A stretch of DNA of 64,000 nt from the NCBI RefSeq assembly GCF_011397635.1, contig NC_064759.1, positions 15,148,428-15,212,427 of the forward strand. Direction: 5' to 3'. Position 1 is the first letter of the stretch. Each line of letters opens with the position of its first letter. A program made the translations under genes and the position numbers. This DNA is from Epinephelus fuscoguttatus (taxonomy: Eukaryota; Chordata; Actinopteri; Perciformes; Serranidae). Shown piece by piece: positions 47,932-59,500 of this stretch. The notes under the pieces were generated by a model. It did not search any database, had not been told where the DNA came from, and worked only from the letters and a program-made list of their open reading frames with translations.

Positions 47932-48930
47932 GTTAAAGCTGTAGTTTAAAACTTTTATTAAAAAAAATTACTTTTTGTCATATTTGCTATAACTGTCACT
48001 ATAACCACACAGCAGTACATGAGACAGATGAAAAACATAATGATCCTCTGCCTTCTTGAAGTGCTCCTAAGGGCATTTGCGGCCTGCGGTGAGCTGCCAT
48101 GCATGTCTATGGAAAACTGCAGTGGCGACTCTGAGCTGCAGCCGTTTGATTCTACGGTGAAGGACAGCCAAACTAAAAGCTGGGGACAGTTTAACTTTTA
48201 GCAGGAAATTGCTGCAGCCAATCAGTAAATGGAGTCCTGTGACTCCTGTGACATGTTGACTTAAGTAACAAAAAATGTCTCTGTACCTGCAACACATGAA
48301 CACGCCTCCTGGCTGCAGAAAAGTGTAATTATTCCAACAAGCAACACTTTGTGCTGCTGCTTGGTTTCAACACAATGCAGCTGTCAATCATGTCAATCAG
48401 TGCTCGTGAACTACGGGCAAACTGTCAAATGATTCAGCACTGATCAAATATGAATTAAGATTCTGCACTAAGTATCTATATTTTCAGAAATTTATTTTAG
48501 TGTACTGTTTAGCTGCAAAATGAGAAAGTCTGTGACCTGTCCACCATGTTGAAAACAGTAGAGCAAAACTGGAGCACCGCCCACTGGCAGGAATAAACAT
48601 TCTCTTTTTACAGCTAAACAGTACACTAAAATATTTGAGGTGAAAAATAGGCAATGCAGTAACAAAATATTTGATCATTTGATCAGTGCTGCGTAGTCTG
48701 ACAGTATGACCACAGTTCACAAGCAGTGATTAACATGACTGACAGCTGTATCTGATTATTACTTTCCTTCAGCTGTGGTAGCAAACACCACTAGAAGCAC
48801 TACAGGGAGGAGGAACATGATATTTTTTTCTATCTGCCTCATGTACTATTGTCAGGATGTGGTGACAGTTTTAGCAAAAAAAAAAAGTTATTTTCATTAA
48901 AGTTTCATTCATGCATTTCGTCCTCTTTAA
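47932..48930. mobile_element. Inverted-end element family D, copy 1
   Basis: Left gttaaagctgtagtttaaaa then tgtcatatttgctataactg and cagtacatgagacagatg; the right end is the reverse of these (tctgcctcatgtacta, gtgacagttttagc). Related to 58609-59837. It also has an internal 21 bp perfect inverted repeat (48495-48515 with 48611-48631). Confidence 0.7.
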
Positions 48931-50373
48931 CTGGTGTTTTTAACACTTCCCTTAAAGACTGCATTTTCAACATCAGAACAGACCAAACGAGCTTGGTCCC
49001 TGTGGTCGGGGGTGTGGATGTGGAGGGTGTGGGTGATGTGCTTGGGTTGGGTGGCTTGTGGGGACAGCAGGCCAGCCAGCAATGTTTTGGATGAGGATGA
49101 GCCCTCATGGGAGCGATTAGCACTGCCAACATGGAAATACACCTGAGTTCAGAGAACTCACACCGAATTAAAAATAGTGCCATTTGCTAAATAAACCCTC
49201 AAAAAGGCAATCCATCTCTGTTATAGTTTACATTTTTGGGGGGTTAAATAGTCAGTGACAAACTATAACAAAATGATATGCTTATTCTACATAAACTATA
49301 AAGTCTAGAAATAAACTAAATGAATGTTTTCTTATTTTATAGTGTACTTTTTCAGTCATGTAATGATGACTGTTGGATAAGTATGTCAGCTGTCCAATGT
49401 CGATACACAGTAGCTAGCTGCATACACCAGGTCCATCATAATGTCATGCACTGGGGCCTGTCGTAGCTACCTCACACTGCTGCCTGTGGCGATGAATTAA
49501 ACTAGAGCTGCAGCTAATGATTATTGTCTTCATCTGTTAATCTGTATTTAATATATGGCTAATAGTTTACCCCACAAAATGTCAGTAATAAAGCAGAGCA
49601 ATCACAATTACCTTAAGTACAAAGCAACCTCTTCAAATGTCTCGTTTTGTCCGACAAACAGCCCAAAACCCAAAAATCTGGTTGTCTTTTTTTTCATGTG
49701 GTTGCCATGGACATTTTAAATCATGCATAACCAGGATATGCAACACATGAGCTGGAGAGGAGAAACATGTGTCAGGGTGGGCAGGCCTGAGCTCACTTAA
49801 CAGCGTTAACTGTTCCATCAATACAGGAGTGATCTCTGCATAGCAGTGAGCATGTGGAGGCCAAAGACCATATCCTATGTGCCGTGCTCCATCTGCTGGT
49901 TAAATTAAGTAGTGCAAAGGATACATTCGAGGCCCACAGTGGTTGGATGCCTCTTGCTCACTTGTGTCTTCTTCATTTTCTCCATTAAAATGAGCTGCTG
50001 ATCCAAACAGAGAGACACAAGTAAGAAATGTGGAGCAAATATATTCAGACTGCACCTCTGATCTTATATTTACCTGACCGTGAGTATAAAGAAATGAGTA
50101 TTCAAAAGTCCTCTGTCACTTGTTTGCCTTTACAAATTTAGTGCAGCCTATTATCTGCACTACTTTTTGTGGAGGATGACGCTCTGAATGTTTTTGCTCT
50201 CTGTGATGATGAGACACTGAGATCCCGGACAATTTTCTACACAAGATGACTAACAAAAAGACACGAGGGACATCAGAGTGATCAAATGTAGCTGCTACAT
50301 TTTTTACCAGATAGGGGCAGCAAAAAAAAAAAAAAGTAAAAAAACAAGAAAAACTGTGATGCTCAAGACAGGG

Positions 50374-50412
50374 GGAGGAGGAGGAGGAGGAGGAGGGAGG
50401 AGAGGGAAGGAG
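50374..50412. repeat. (GGA)n purine tract
   Basis: GGA units in a purine-rich stretch about 1.1 kb before the mfap5 start codon. Confidence 0.85.
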
Positions 50413-50474
50413 GGGAAAGAAGAGAAGACAAAAGATTCATAAAACTAAAGCAGCTGTGGACGACAGCAAAAGTT
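50410..50474 (+). other. Possible non-coding first exon of mfap5
   Basis: A donor-like gtgagt follows aaaagtt near 50474, just after the purine tract. It is a guess from splice-site shape and position only. Confidence 0.25.
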
Positions 50475-51466
50475 GTGAGTATGAGCTAATTATGCTTCTT
50501 TTTCCACTTGATTTTAACAGCAAGTTCACAGATGAGCATCTGTGCATCCACAGATATGAACTGGAAGGTGTTTCCTATTGATTAGATGTAAAGATGAAAT
50601 GTAAGAGTGAATGCTTGGCTGATTAAGTTATTTTGCAGTGATGGGATGTGTGGTTGCATGCAGAGTTTGGGGAGTACAAGCAGTGAAAAACATGTCAGAT
50701 AACCAGATGCATGCACCGAGCCAAACCAGGACAATCCAGAGTTTTCAATTGAGTAATTGGAGATGTGTGACTGTGGGATGATCGGTGCAGAAAAAGGCAC
50801 AAGTTGTAACAAAACTGTCAATGCTCAGGAGAGCTTTGTGATGATCGTACAGTTGGAAAGCAGTAATATGTTCTATGAAAAGAAAGCTGGAAAAGAATGC
50901 GACTGTACCAGAGGAGGGGTGGAGGGGCGCTCAAATAGGGCACAAAAAAAAAACACATTCTTTTGAGAGAACTCACGACTTGGACTCCAAAGTTACACTG
51001 ACACATCACGAGAGGAATGATGCAGGGCGGGAGAGGGAAGGAGAAACAGTAAGCAGTGAGGGCAGGGAGAAAAACACATTTTTAGAGGTAGAAAGTTTCA
51101 TTTGAAACATTTTTTTATAGCTGCCTCTCTGCTACTTCACCTAGTTGTTTACAAGCAGCCCAAAGTCTGCAATAATAAAGTGTAGAACAGCTTATTCCAC
51201 AGCAGAATGACATCAGGCACTCCTCTATAACGATGACAACTTATTCCAAAACATAGCTCTACTCTGTTTCTAGCTGGAGCAAAGCTTGAGGGAAAACATT
51301 ACAGTGACCTGGGAGCATTTACACGCAGGGGGATTAAAGGAAACATAAACAGCAACAAAAATCTCGAGCGAGGATATTGAACAGTTCCACTCTGTGAAAT
51401 CATCCTGACTCTTTCCTCTTCGGCTTCCTCCAGCTCGTAAAGCTCACCCTCTTACAAGTTGAAGGA

Positions 51467-51509
51467 ATGGGCGGCCTTCCAGTGGTCCTGCTCCTCTGCA
51501 GTTTCCACG
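51467..51509 (+). CDS. mfap5: mfap5 exon with start codon, signal peptide (residues 1-14)
   Basis: ATG at 51467 in context aaggaATGG. Encodes a hydrophobic core VVLLLC. Donor gtaacg, phase 1. This start is chosen because it gives a proper signal peptide directly joined to the next small exon. Confidence 0.8.
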
Positions 51510-54500
51510 GTAACGCTGCCAAACAGAACACACAAATCATCTTGTTTAATTACGGTTGAGTCGCTGTGTGTTTGTTTTTATGCTGCGAAACACTCCCCTC
51601 ATGTGGTTTCTGTTCCACAGCGCTCACAGCTGTAGCCCAAGCCCAGCCGACTGGTAATGCCCTTCTCCTCACAAGTCACACGCTTTAGATCAGGACGGGT
51701 TATGTTGCATGACATCTGTCAGTCCGTGAGTCACTACAATGGGTCACTGCTGAGATGTTTTCGCAATCTGATCGTGTGTTTTCTGTCCTTGTTTCTAGAG
51801 AGCCCCGGGGCACCTGGAGGCACCTTGCCACCCAGTGAGTGACAGCAGATTGGAGATGAGCCGTCTCTCAGGAGACCCCGTGAACTGAACTTTTAGTGTC
51901 ACTGTGATTGATGCATTGCAGATATGTCACGTCTCTTCTGTCTCTGCAGACTGTAGGGAGGAGATGTATCCTTGCACCAGGATGTACTCAGTTCACCGGC
52001 CCATCAAGAGATGTATTGGTGCGCTGTGTATCTACAGGTGGTCTGCCATCTTTTTACACAGCACAATCACTAATTCAGCAATTTGAAATAAGTACTCAGA
52101 CCTTTTACTAAAGTAAAAGTAGTGACATCACAATGCATAGGTGTAGATTTCGGCTTCAATATTTAGAACATGTGCATTTGTACCCCCCAGTAGATACGTA
52201 ACAGTAGCAGAGGACTTTTATTTTGACAGAATTAAAGACATTTGCACCATGAATTGATGCAGAAAAGGCACAAATTGGAGCATGCGGGTGTTTGATGTTC
52301 AAAATTTTCTGGCGGAGGATCCCCCAAGCCCCCATGTCATATGCGCGCCCAGTAATTTTGCAGTGAAACCTACGCTCCTGCCACAATTTAAAAATACTCC
52401 TGTTTTCATGATTCAATTTACAGCCCCTAAAAACAAGTACTTCTCTCTGCAGTAAATATTTATGAGTAAATATTAAGTTCAGAAAAAATTGACCATTTGT
52501 CTGTGTGTTACTCACTGTTACACTGAAATTGGGAAGAAAATGATTTTATCGCATGCCTCCAAGGTGGGAAACATTCTTCATTAATTGAAGTCATGATGTT
52601 CTGCACGTGCATTACTCATTTGTGTGTGACTGTTTATGTGGACGTGTTTTTAAGGTCCAGTGTGTAGGATTTAGAGGGATATATTAGCAGAAATGGAATA
52701 TAATATAAAAAGGTGGTTTTCTTAAGTGTGAAATCACCTGCAAACAAGAATTGTTGTGTTCTTGTTACCTTAGAATGAGTCGTTTATATCTACATAGGGA
52801 GCAGATCTTTCTCCACAGAGTCCGCCATTTTGCACTGCCATGTTTCTACAGTAGCCCAAACGGACAAACCAAACACTGGCTCTAGATAGGGCCATTCCTG
52901 TTTTTGTGTCAGCCACCATAGTGAGCATAACCTCTGTAACGAGCCAAACAGCATTGGAAAAACACATTGTTTTTTAATGTGAAACTGCTTTAATCAGTGT
53001 TTTTACCACTTTAAATCATCTGGTCCATTTGTTTAAGAGGGGAAGAGACCTCATGCGATAATACGTCTCCCAGTAGAAACCTCCTGAACAATGAACACTG
53101 AAGGAATTGTAACCCGGAATTCTCACTTGGCACATGGGAGAAGTTTCAACTGGTTGCAATGTGCAATCCTCACCACTAGATGCCACTATCCTATGAATCC
53201 TACACATGGCTCTTTTAAAAAGTAACGTTTTCATGAAAATCAATGTGTTTGTGAAGCACTGATCATACGACTGGATAAATGACGCTTGGATAATACTGTT
53301 GGAATTGTGTGAGAGTTGTAAACACATGATATGATATAGTTTTGCTGTTGTTAAACACCGAACCCAATGACTTCAATTCATCAGAAATATTCGCCCTTCT
53401 TGCATTTTAAGTTCACCATGGAGGCATGCGAGAATTCTTCATCTTCCCAAATACAGTGTAACAAGGGATGAATGTTTGACATAAAAATGAACATTAGGGG
53501 GTGAAGTATTCCTTTAAGTGTACAACTCACCTCCACCTGCTTAGAAACAGTGAGAGGACCAAAGACAAACACAGAAATCTGTCATGTAAACCAAAACTGT
53601 TGTAACTTTGGCAGGTCTGCAGATAGAAATAAGAATGTCATGTATTAATCTACAAGTTCATGTAGATAAAGTCACGGCCTCTCACAGAAAATGGCAGATA
53701 CTTCAATAATACAGCGCAAAACATTACTATAAAGTAATTTAACATAACTTAGACACTCCTGCAGTCCGAAAAAGGTGTGGGCTGAAGCTACAGCTCATAA
53801 CACCTACCCTTTTAACAGCACAGCATATTTAGCAATTAACAACAAAACAAAGACGCTGGACAAATAAATAATTTTAAGCATCTGAAGTCGATGCACATTA
53901 GCAGAATGTATTTAAAATTAACACATACATAAGTATTCATTATGCATGTTATTATTGGATTAATATGACTGATGTATCAATTTGTTAGTTTTAATGTTGA
54001 AGCTGGAGCTGATTTTCACTGCTTTATTTACTGTTGGTCACTGTAGTATGAACCATGACTACATCAGGAAGATGCAGTGGAATAAATGTACAAAACTTTT
54101 ATAACTGTATGTTCACCTGCTGATAATTTCAGTCTTAAAATGTTTCAGATACTGTAGTTGCACCTGTCACACTATGACAAACTGTTAAACCACAGCTCTT
54201 GTATGATATTACTCATGATGTTGTTTTCCGTTGTCTGATGCAGCCTTCCTCGTGTCTATGTGATCAACAACGAGATCTGCATGAGGACAGTGTGCCAACA
54301 GGATGAGTATCTGAAAGGTGAGAAAACTCTACAAGTAAAACGAGCACGATGTAGTGTACATGATCACGCATTGACAGAGATTATATCTGTCTTTTGCACA
54401 TTGCAGCCGAGCTGTGCCGAGAGATGTCCGGGTGGCCCAGGCGCATTGAGAGGTCAACTAATAGGAAACGCTGCCGCAATCGCCGTAGCAACCCCAAAAC

Positions 54501-54519
54501 CTGGGCAAACAAGGCCTGA
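51467..54519 (+). CDS. mfap5: Microfibril-associated glycoprotein (mfap5/MAGP-2-like), whole coding span
   Basis: Small secreted matrix protein of fibrillin microfibrils. Exons 51467-51509, 51621-51653, 51799-51834, 51950-52037, 54244-54317 and 54407-54519 join in frame to 128 residues. Residues 1-20 or so form a signal peptide (MGGLPVVLLLCSFH, then ALTAVAQA). A very short Gly/Pro linker is followed by the MAGP cysteine domain (39-114) with eight Cys at 39, 46, 59, 64, 79, 84, 95 and 114. Blocks YPCTRMYSVHRP and VYVINNEICMRTVC are family-diagnostic. ELCREMSGWPRR resembles MFAP5 (human ELCRQMAGLPPRR as recalled) rather than MFAP2. The tail is basic (RKRCRNRRSNPK). It is shorter than human MFAP5 (about 173), and the acidic N-terminal part and RGD are not seen. 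Confidence 0.9.
51621..51653 (+). CDS. mfap5: mfap5 micro-exon (residues 15-25)
   Basis: 33 bases, phase 1 to 1. Completes the signal peptide (ALTAVAQAQPT) with likely cleavage after Ala20 or Ala22. Acceptor ..ttccacag, donor gtaatg. Confidence 0.75.
51799..51834 (+). CDS. mfap5: mfap5 micro-exon (residues 26-37)
   Basis: 36 bases, phase 1 to 1. Encodes ESPGAPGGTLPP, a Gly/Pro linker where mammalian homologues have a longer acidic region. Acceptor ..gtttctag, donor gtgagt. Confidence 0.72.
51950..52037 (+). CDS. mfap5: mfap5 cysteine-domain exon 1 (residues 38-66)
   Basis: 88 bases. CREEMYPCTRMYSVHRPIKR, then CIGALCIY. Acceptor ..tctctgcag, donor gtggtc (weak), phase 2. Confidence 0.92.
52650..53217. 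mobile_element. Inverted-end MITE
   Basis: Left ttaaggtccagtgtgtaggat; the right end in reverse reads ttaaaagagccatgtgtagg then at. Non-coding. This is a fish repeat pattern I have met often but cannot name with confidence. Confidence 0.65.
53218..53517. mobile_element. Foldback/MITE family A, copy 4 (one end only)
   Basis: Matches the right half of copies 1 and 2 (gttttcatgaaaat, actggataaat, tttgctgttgttaaac) and ends ggtgaagtattcctttaa. The left half is missing, replaced by the MITE directly before it. Confidence 0.6.
54244..54317 (+). CDS. mfap5: mfap5 cysteine-domain exon 2 (residues 67-91)
   Basis: 74 bases. LPRVYVINNEICMRTVCQQD, then EYLK. Acceptor ..ctgatgcag, donor gtgaga. Confidence 0.92.
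54407..54519 (+). CDS. mfap5: mfap5 last coding exon (residues 92-128 and stop)
   Basis: 113 bases, TGA at 54517-54519. AELCREMSGWPRRIERSTNR, then a basic tail with the last Cys. Acceptor ..cacattgcag. Confidence 0.9.
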
Positions 54520-56420
54520 TGGGGCCCAGGATGACGATGGAGCCTCTCTTAGAGACACAAACCAGGGACGTCGTCATAAAAACAGCCCATAACACCATAA
54601 ATCCACCGCTCAACACCTGGGGGTCTCCTTCTTTCTCTTTCACACATACGCACAAGTGTGCTGAGTCATATCTATGTTTATGTATTAGCCTTTTGTGTGT
54701 GAATATTGAAGCTAAATTCATCTGTGTGTTTTTGGACACAGATAATGTCTTTTGTGGTTTACGATCCATTTAAGGTACTGTAGTAATGGGCCTATAGCAG
54801 CACTGAGTCATTTCGTTGTACAAAGAAAGACCCACTGTTGTGGATTGTAAGGTATTCGTTGACAATCCAGTATTATGTGCACTATTGTATCCAAAAAAAA
54901 ATATATAACTACATTTGTTCATGAGTTATTTGTTTATTGATTTGTTCTTTTTCCGCTCTGTTTATTCAGGAGAAAAAACAACAAATGAAAGTTATGCTCA
55001 CCGAGTGATATCTTTATGTTTTTCTTTGCATATACATTTCCATACAGATATACAGTACAGTACAGTTTGAATAACAAGTAACATTTGGGGGAGATGCATA
55101 TAATTTAAACACTGACAAACATTTTTTGGGCTTTACACTCACACAACCTCTGCGTTCCAGTCATCACACCACTTGTCATCTGTCACAACACGCGTGCATG
55201 TGATATCAGCACAACATCTCGACAACGTCACAACAAAACACTGCGTCACACACAGACTAGCTTGGTCCCATTCGTCTGCATCAGAACACCATTAACGACA
55301 TCTTAACGTGGGAATTGAAGTTCACAGTTAAAACTTTGTACAGTACAACACGCTGCGGTCGAGGCCTGACCACCTTCTCATAAAGAATTAAGGAGGTGAA
55401 GCTCTCCCCAGACGGACGGGGCAGTGCAGAAACACAGACCTATTCATTGAGGAGGAGAGAGGTCGTGACCCAAATGACTCACCAGTCACAGCTTTAACAG
55501 CTGGGCTGAGTGGAGATGACATAACACGGGCTAAATCATCTCTGTTTCCCCTTGAGGCGAAGATAAAAGCGCTTGGTGCTTCTCTGTCTTTTGCTAACAC
55601 CCTATCGCATCAAACGTTCCTACTTCCCGGTCTCTTTGTAGTGCTTTGCAGTTCAAACAATGCACACGGTGCCAAGGACCCATCCCCTGTGAAATATGTG
55701 TACAACAGCTGCAGCGTAATTTGACATCTCCTCTCAAAATGATGCTGTAAGAGCCACAAGAGCGGGCTAAGCTTCTTTCAAGTAAAATCACTGTGCGGTA
55801 AACTTCACCTTAACCTAAGGTCTGAATCCCTGTGTTAAATGCAGACTTTATGCGTTACTAACTACATCGACAGACTAGACTGCCAGTCAGTGCATATAGT
55901 CAGTCCCTCTGCTGGGGACTTGGAGATAAAGTTAGATACGACCAGGTGACAACACCAATGACGATAATTACAAACTACAGACAGTATATACATTTAAAAT
56001 AAATATTCTCTGTACAGAAAATTCATTCATTATTATATTTAATTAGATTTCATCATCAGATGTTTCTGATTATGTCTCCCTTGATCATATTTCTATTATG
56101 TATACTCTACGATATAAATCAGCAAATAAAACACTGAGAGAAGGAAATGGAAACTACAGAGCTAAGGTGGACACAGAGGGAGGGAGGGAGCGTAGTGGTC
56201 TTTAACTCTTAATTAAGACTGGACTGTGAGGTCTGGATGTATCTCTAGCTGAGAGCAAAAGACATGAGGGGCTGAACTCGAATAAAACAAACTAGTACAG
56301 GTTACCCTGCTTGGCAGGGAGAGATACGGGACCCCGCAATGGGGAAAAACAAAAGTTGCAAAAAGTGCTGCATAAATTTACAGAGAAATAAAGAGGGAGA
56401 AAACCTAAACGTATTCCTCC
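54520..56420. other. Convergent 3' region of mfap5 and necap1
   Basis: The two genes end tail to tail, 1.9 kb apart. Minus-strand AATAAA signals at 54933-54938 and 54961-54966 could serve a long necap1 3' UTR. No clear plus-strand AATAAA close to the mfap5 stop. 55380-55800 shows chance minus ORFs only. Confidence 0.6.
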
Positions 56421-56533
56421 TCACTTCGGGGATACAGAGTCAAAGTCTCCCCACAGGTCGGAGCTGGCTGTGGTGGTGGGGTTGGATGGAGCCGCTGAGT
56501 TGGAGTTACTGGTGTCCAGATCTAGCAAACAAC
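56421..56533 (-). CDS. necap1: necap1 last visible coding exon
   Basis: 113 bases, TGA at 56423-56421. [18 protein letters not shown], then [20 protein letters not shown] is a WxxF adaptor-binding motif. The stop overlaps a donor-like gtgagg, so a further exon is possible. Confidence 0.85.
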
Positions 56534-59500
56534 CTGGTGGTTCAAAAATAACACAGAAATATGATGCACCTCTGAAGAAGTAACAAAATACAGATTTCTG
56601 ATATGTTGTTTCTTATTAGTACAATAATTCAGCATCAGAGTTGGGAAAATTTCCGGTTTTGTCGATATATGAGTTTAAACCAACTTTATGCAAACTTCAT
56701 TGCGACATGTTCTACCAAATTAAAAAGCAGCTTACATCAGCAACCTGTGCCGACGGCATCACAGCTAAGGATGCCATAAGCAAAATGACAATGTGATGCA
56801 ACAGTGTCTGACAGACCATGTGCGTTTACTACTAAGCAGAGCACCGGCAACATGAAGGAGATCAAATTTCACTAGAGGTGGGAGGAGCAGAGCAGCGCAC
56901 GTGGTGTTTGTTTACAAGAAAATTTTTTTAGTTTTTTGGGGTGACGAGAAGACACAACATGACAACATTTTGGATTTGCGGCTGACGAAAGAGGTGTTCT
57001 AACTGACCACGAGTGACACATGGCAGCGTTTTGAGCTCAACTGTTGTTGGACTCCTGTTTCTATTTAGTCCTGTCACTGCTTTGAGAGTGCTGCACTGAA
57101 AAAGTAACAGCTGATTCGTGAAGTTGAAATGAGTAATTATCTCTACCATACCTTCTTATTTCAATACAAAAACCAAAATAATTTGGCAGCTGTCTGGAGG
57201 AGTTTTTATTGCTGATAACAACTGACTTGCTGTTTGCTATATTGTGTGTCATTTCCTGGTAATATCGGGATATGCAATGTGTGTTTTGTTGCTAGATAGC
57301 GAGTAGCCTACTCACCCATCTGTTAAGTGGTTACGTCTCGAGTCTGATCTCAAGCTGATAGCTACATTGTTTGTTGACATGACGTAACAGAAGTGCATAT
57401 TTCATGAATTCAATCTGGATAGGGATCTCTGATGTTACACAATGAAACACAACACTTGTTTGTTGTTGGGACACAGCATCATAATGTTCCACTTGGTAGC
57501 GGCTGCTGCCGCACCTAGCACCTGGCTCCCGTTTGGTGTAAATAAAACCGGTTTTAAAATTTTTACGCCAGCCAAACCCAATTTAGCAACCTATTTCAGT
57601 GACAACATCTCCATTTTACAAGTAATTTCACCCACTACGAAATCTGAAGATTATATTTTGCTGACAGGTAAGTTCACTCAAATGAAAAATAAATGCAGTA
57701 CTTTCCCACTTAGACAAGAGGTATCTAGTCATTCAGATAGTATCAGTATGATATGCTGACATTTTGAGATACTGATCTCTGAAACTTCTGCCATCACCCA
57801 AACACAATGGAGGAGAAAGGGTTTTCATCCGTGCTGCTTTAAGCATTGAAAAGTTACATCTGACACTAAAAAGCAACACAAACAGTCCCCCATTTACTCA
57901 TAATCCACATTCAGTTTATTATGAACAGTTTCTAGGGGACAACAGCTGTTCGCAGTGAGGTCTGTGGAAAATCCTGACAAAACAAAAGACAAACTGATTT
58001 TTAAAATGCTTTTAGCACCACAACCAAAGTCACCTCCATTGTATTCAGATTGGCTGCAGGAATCAGAGACAGGCATCTTCAAACCTAAGCACATGAAACT
58101 GAAACTGTGTGCATGACTAGACACCACTAGAGCTATGTGGAAAACTATTTTGGTTTTGTGAGATAAAGCCATGTGGTTTGCAGCACAACACTACAGCAGG
58201 TTAGAAAGGACAAGGTCAATGATATTTTTTTAAAGGAAAATTCCAGTATTTTACAACTGGAGTCTATCTGTCATAGTTTTGGCTATCCTATAGGTCAGCA
58301 TAACATTGCACTCACCACTTTCACTGTAAAGACTGTGGATACATGTGCTCCACTGGAAACAGCTTTACAGCAGTCCCCGATGGGGCCGAGGGAATACAAG
58401 CTTTCAACAACGAAATAACTTTCCTTTGCTTTATATTGACTATTATGAACTTGCATTCTGAGGTCACTCTCTACACTGAAGCAGCTGCATCTGTCTAGAA
58501 CAACCTGCAGGTTTAACATGGATGTGAAGCTGCATTGCAGTGGATTATTGGAGTAATAATGTCAAATGTTTGCCTTTGTTTAGACTTTCAAAAAACTGAT
58601 TTTGACAATTAAAGCCACAGTTTGTAACTTTTATAAAAATAACTTAACTTAAATAAAATAACTTTTTGTCATATTTGCTGAAACTGTCACTACATCCACA
58701 CAGTCGTACATGAAACAGATAGCCTGAGGCAAAATCATCACTAGAATCCATCGCAGGTGAAGGAAAACAACCAATCACAACACAGCTGTCAACAATGTAA
58801 AACACTGCTCATGGTCTGTGGTCAAACTGTCAAACAAGTTTGATCCGGCTGGTGGGCGTCGCTTCGTTTAGGCTTGACTGTTTCCAACAAGGCGGCTGGG
58901 TCACAAACTTTCTCATTTTACAGCTCATCATTTCCAGTTAAATGACTGACAGCTGCTTAAAGCACAGTTCAGACCAAAGATTCGCAACGAGATGAGTTGA
59001 AACAGGTAACTACTTGCAGTGTGCCGTTCTGCAACGTTCTAAAAGCCTGCCCATTCACACCAATGCAACTAGATGAAATGGTGTATCATCTCTATGCAAC
59101 AACTCTCTGTTCCTCTGTTCTGATTTGCAGCTTTTCAGGTTTATTTTGTGGCTGAATATAATTTGTAGCTTCTTAAGATATGAATGAGGATAGTGATAGT
59201 GAGATATTGACTACGGCTGCATTTCTGGTGGTGATGAAACAGCGAAAAACAGAAACAAAACGAGCCTCAGATGGACTGTATTCATAATAAGCACGCCACA
59301 ATAATATGAGTAAGCAGTGCCATTAGTTAGTCAGTGAGAATGTGTGTGTCATACAGTGAGCAGCAGCAGCAACCCACTGTCCGACACTGACACACTTGAG
59401 GATGAAACAGAGGGCTCGGAGGGGACGGAGCACCTGCCGCAACAAGTGAACATGCCATGTGCAGTCATTTTGACTTGACCGGTGAACTTCACTACAAGCC

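Larger units (their letters stand above)
34711..50370. other. Intergenic region between sbk and mfap5
   Basis: 15.7 kb with no convincing host gene. It holds repeat family C copies (35149-35633, 43547-44050), family B copy 2 (37690-37945), a composite repeat (38470-39480), the second minisatellite-bearing element, an inverted-end element with nested insert (42917-44302), the Tc1-like transposon and a family D element (47932-48930). 36000-37690, 39480-42260, 44310-45670 and 48930-50370 show little that I recognise. Confidence 0.7.
52038..54243 (+). other. mfap5 fourth intron
   Basis: 2.2 kb between the two cysteine-domain exons. Contains an inverted-end MITE and a partial foldback copy; the rest is unremarkable. 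Confidence 0.75.

Noticed and set aside
54260-54592. 110-residue unspliced plus ORF across the last mfap5 exons
   Set aside because: It reads through an intron with clear GT-AG ends; the spliced frame gives the conserved MAGP sequence instead.
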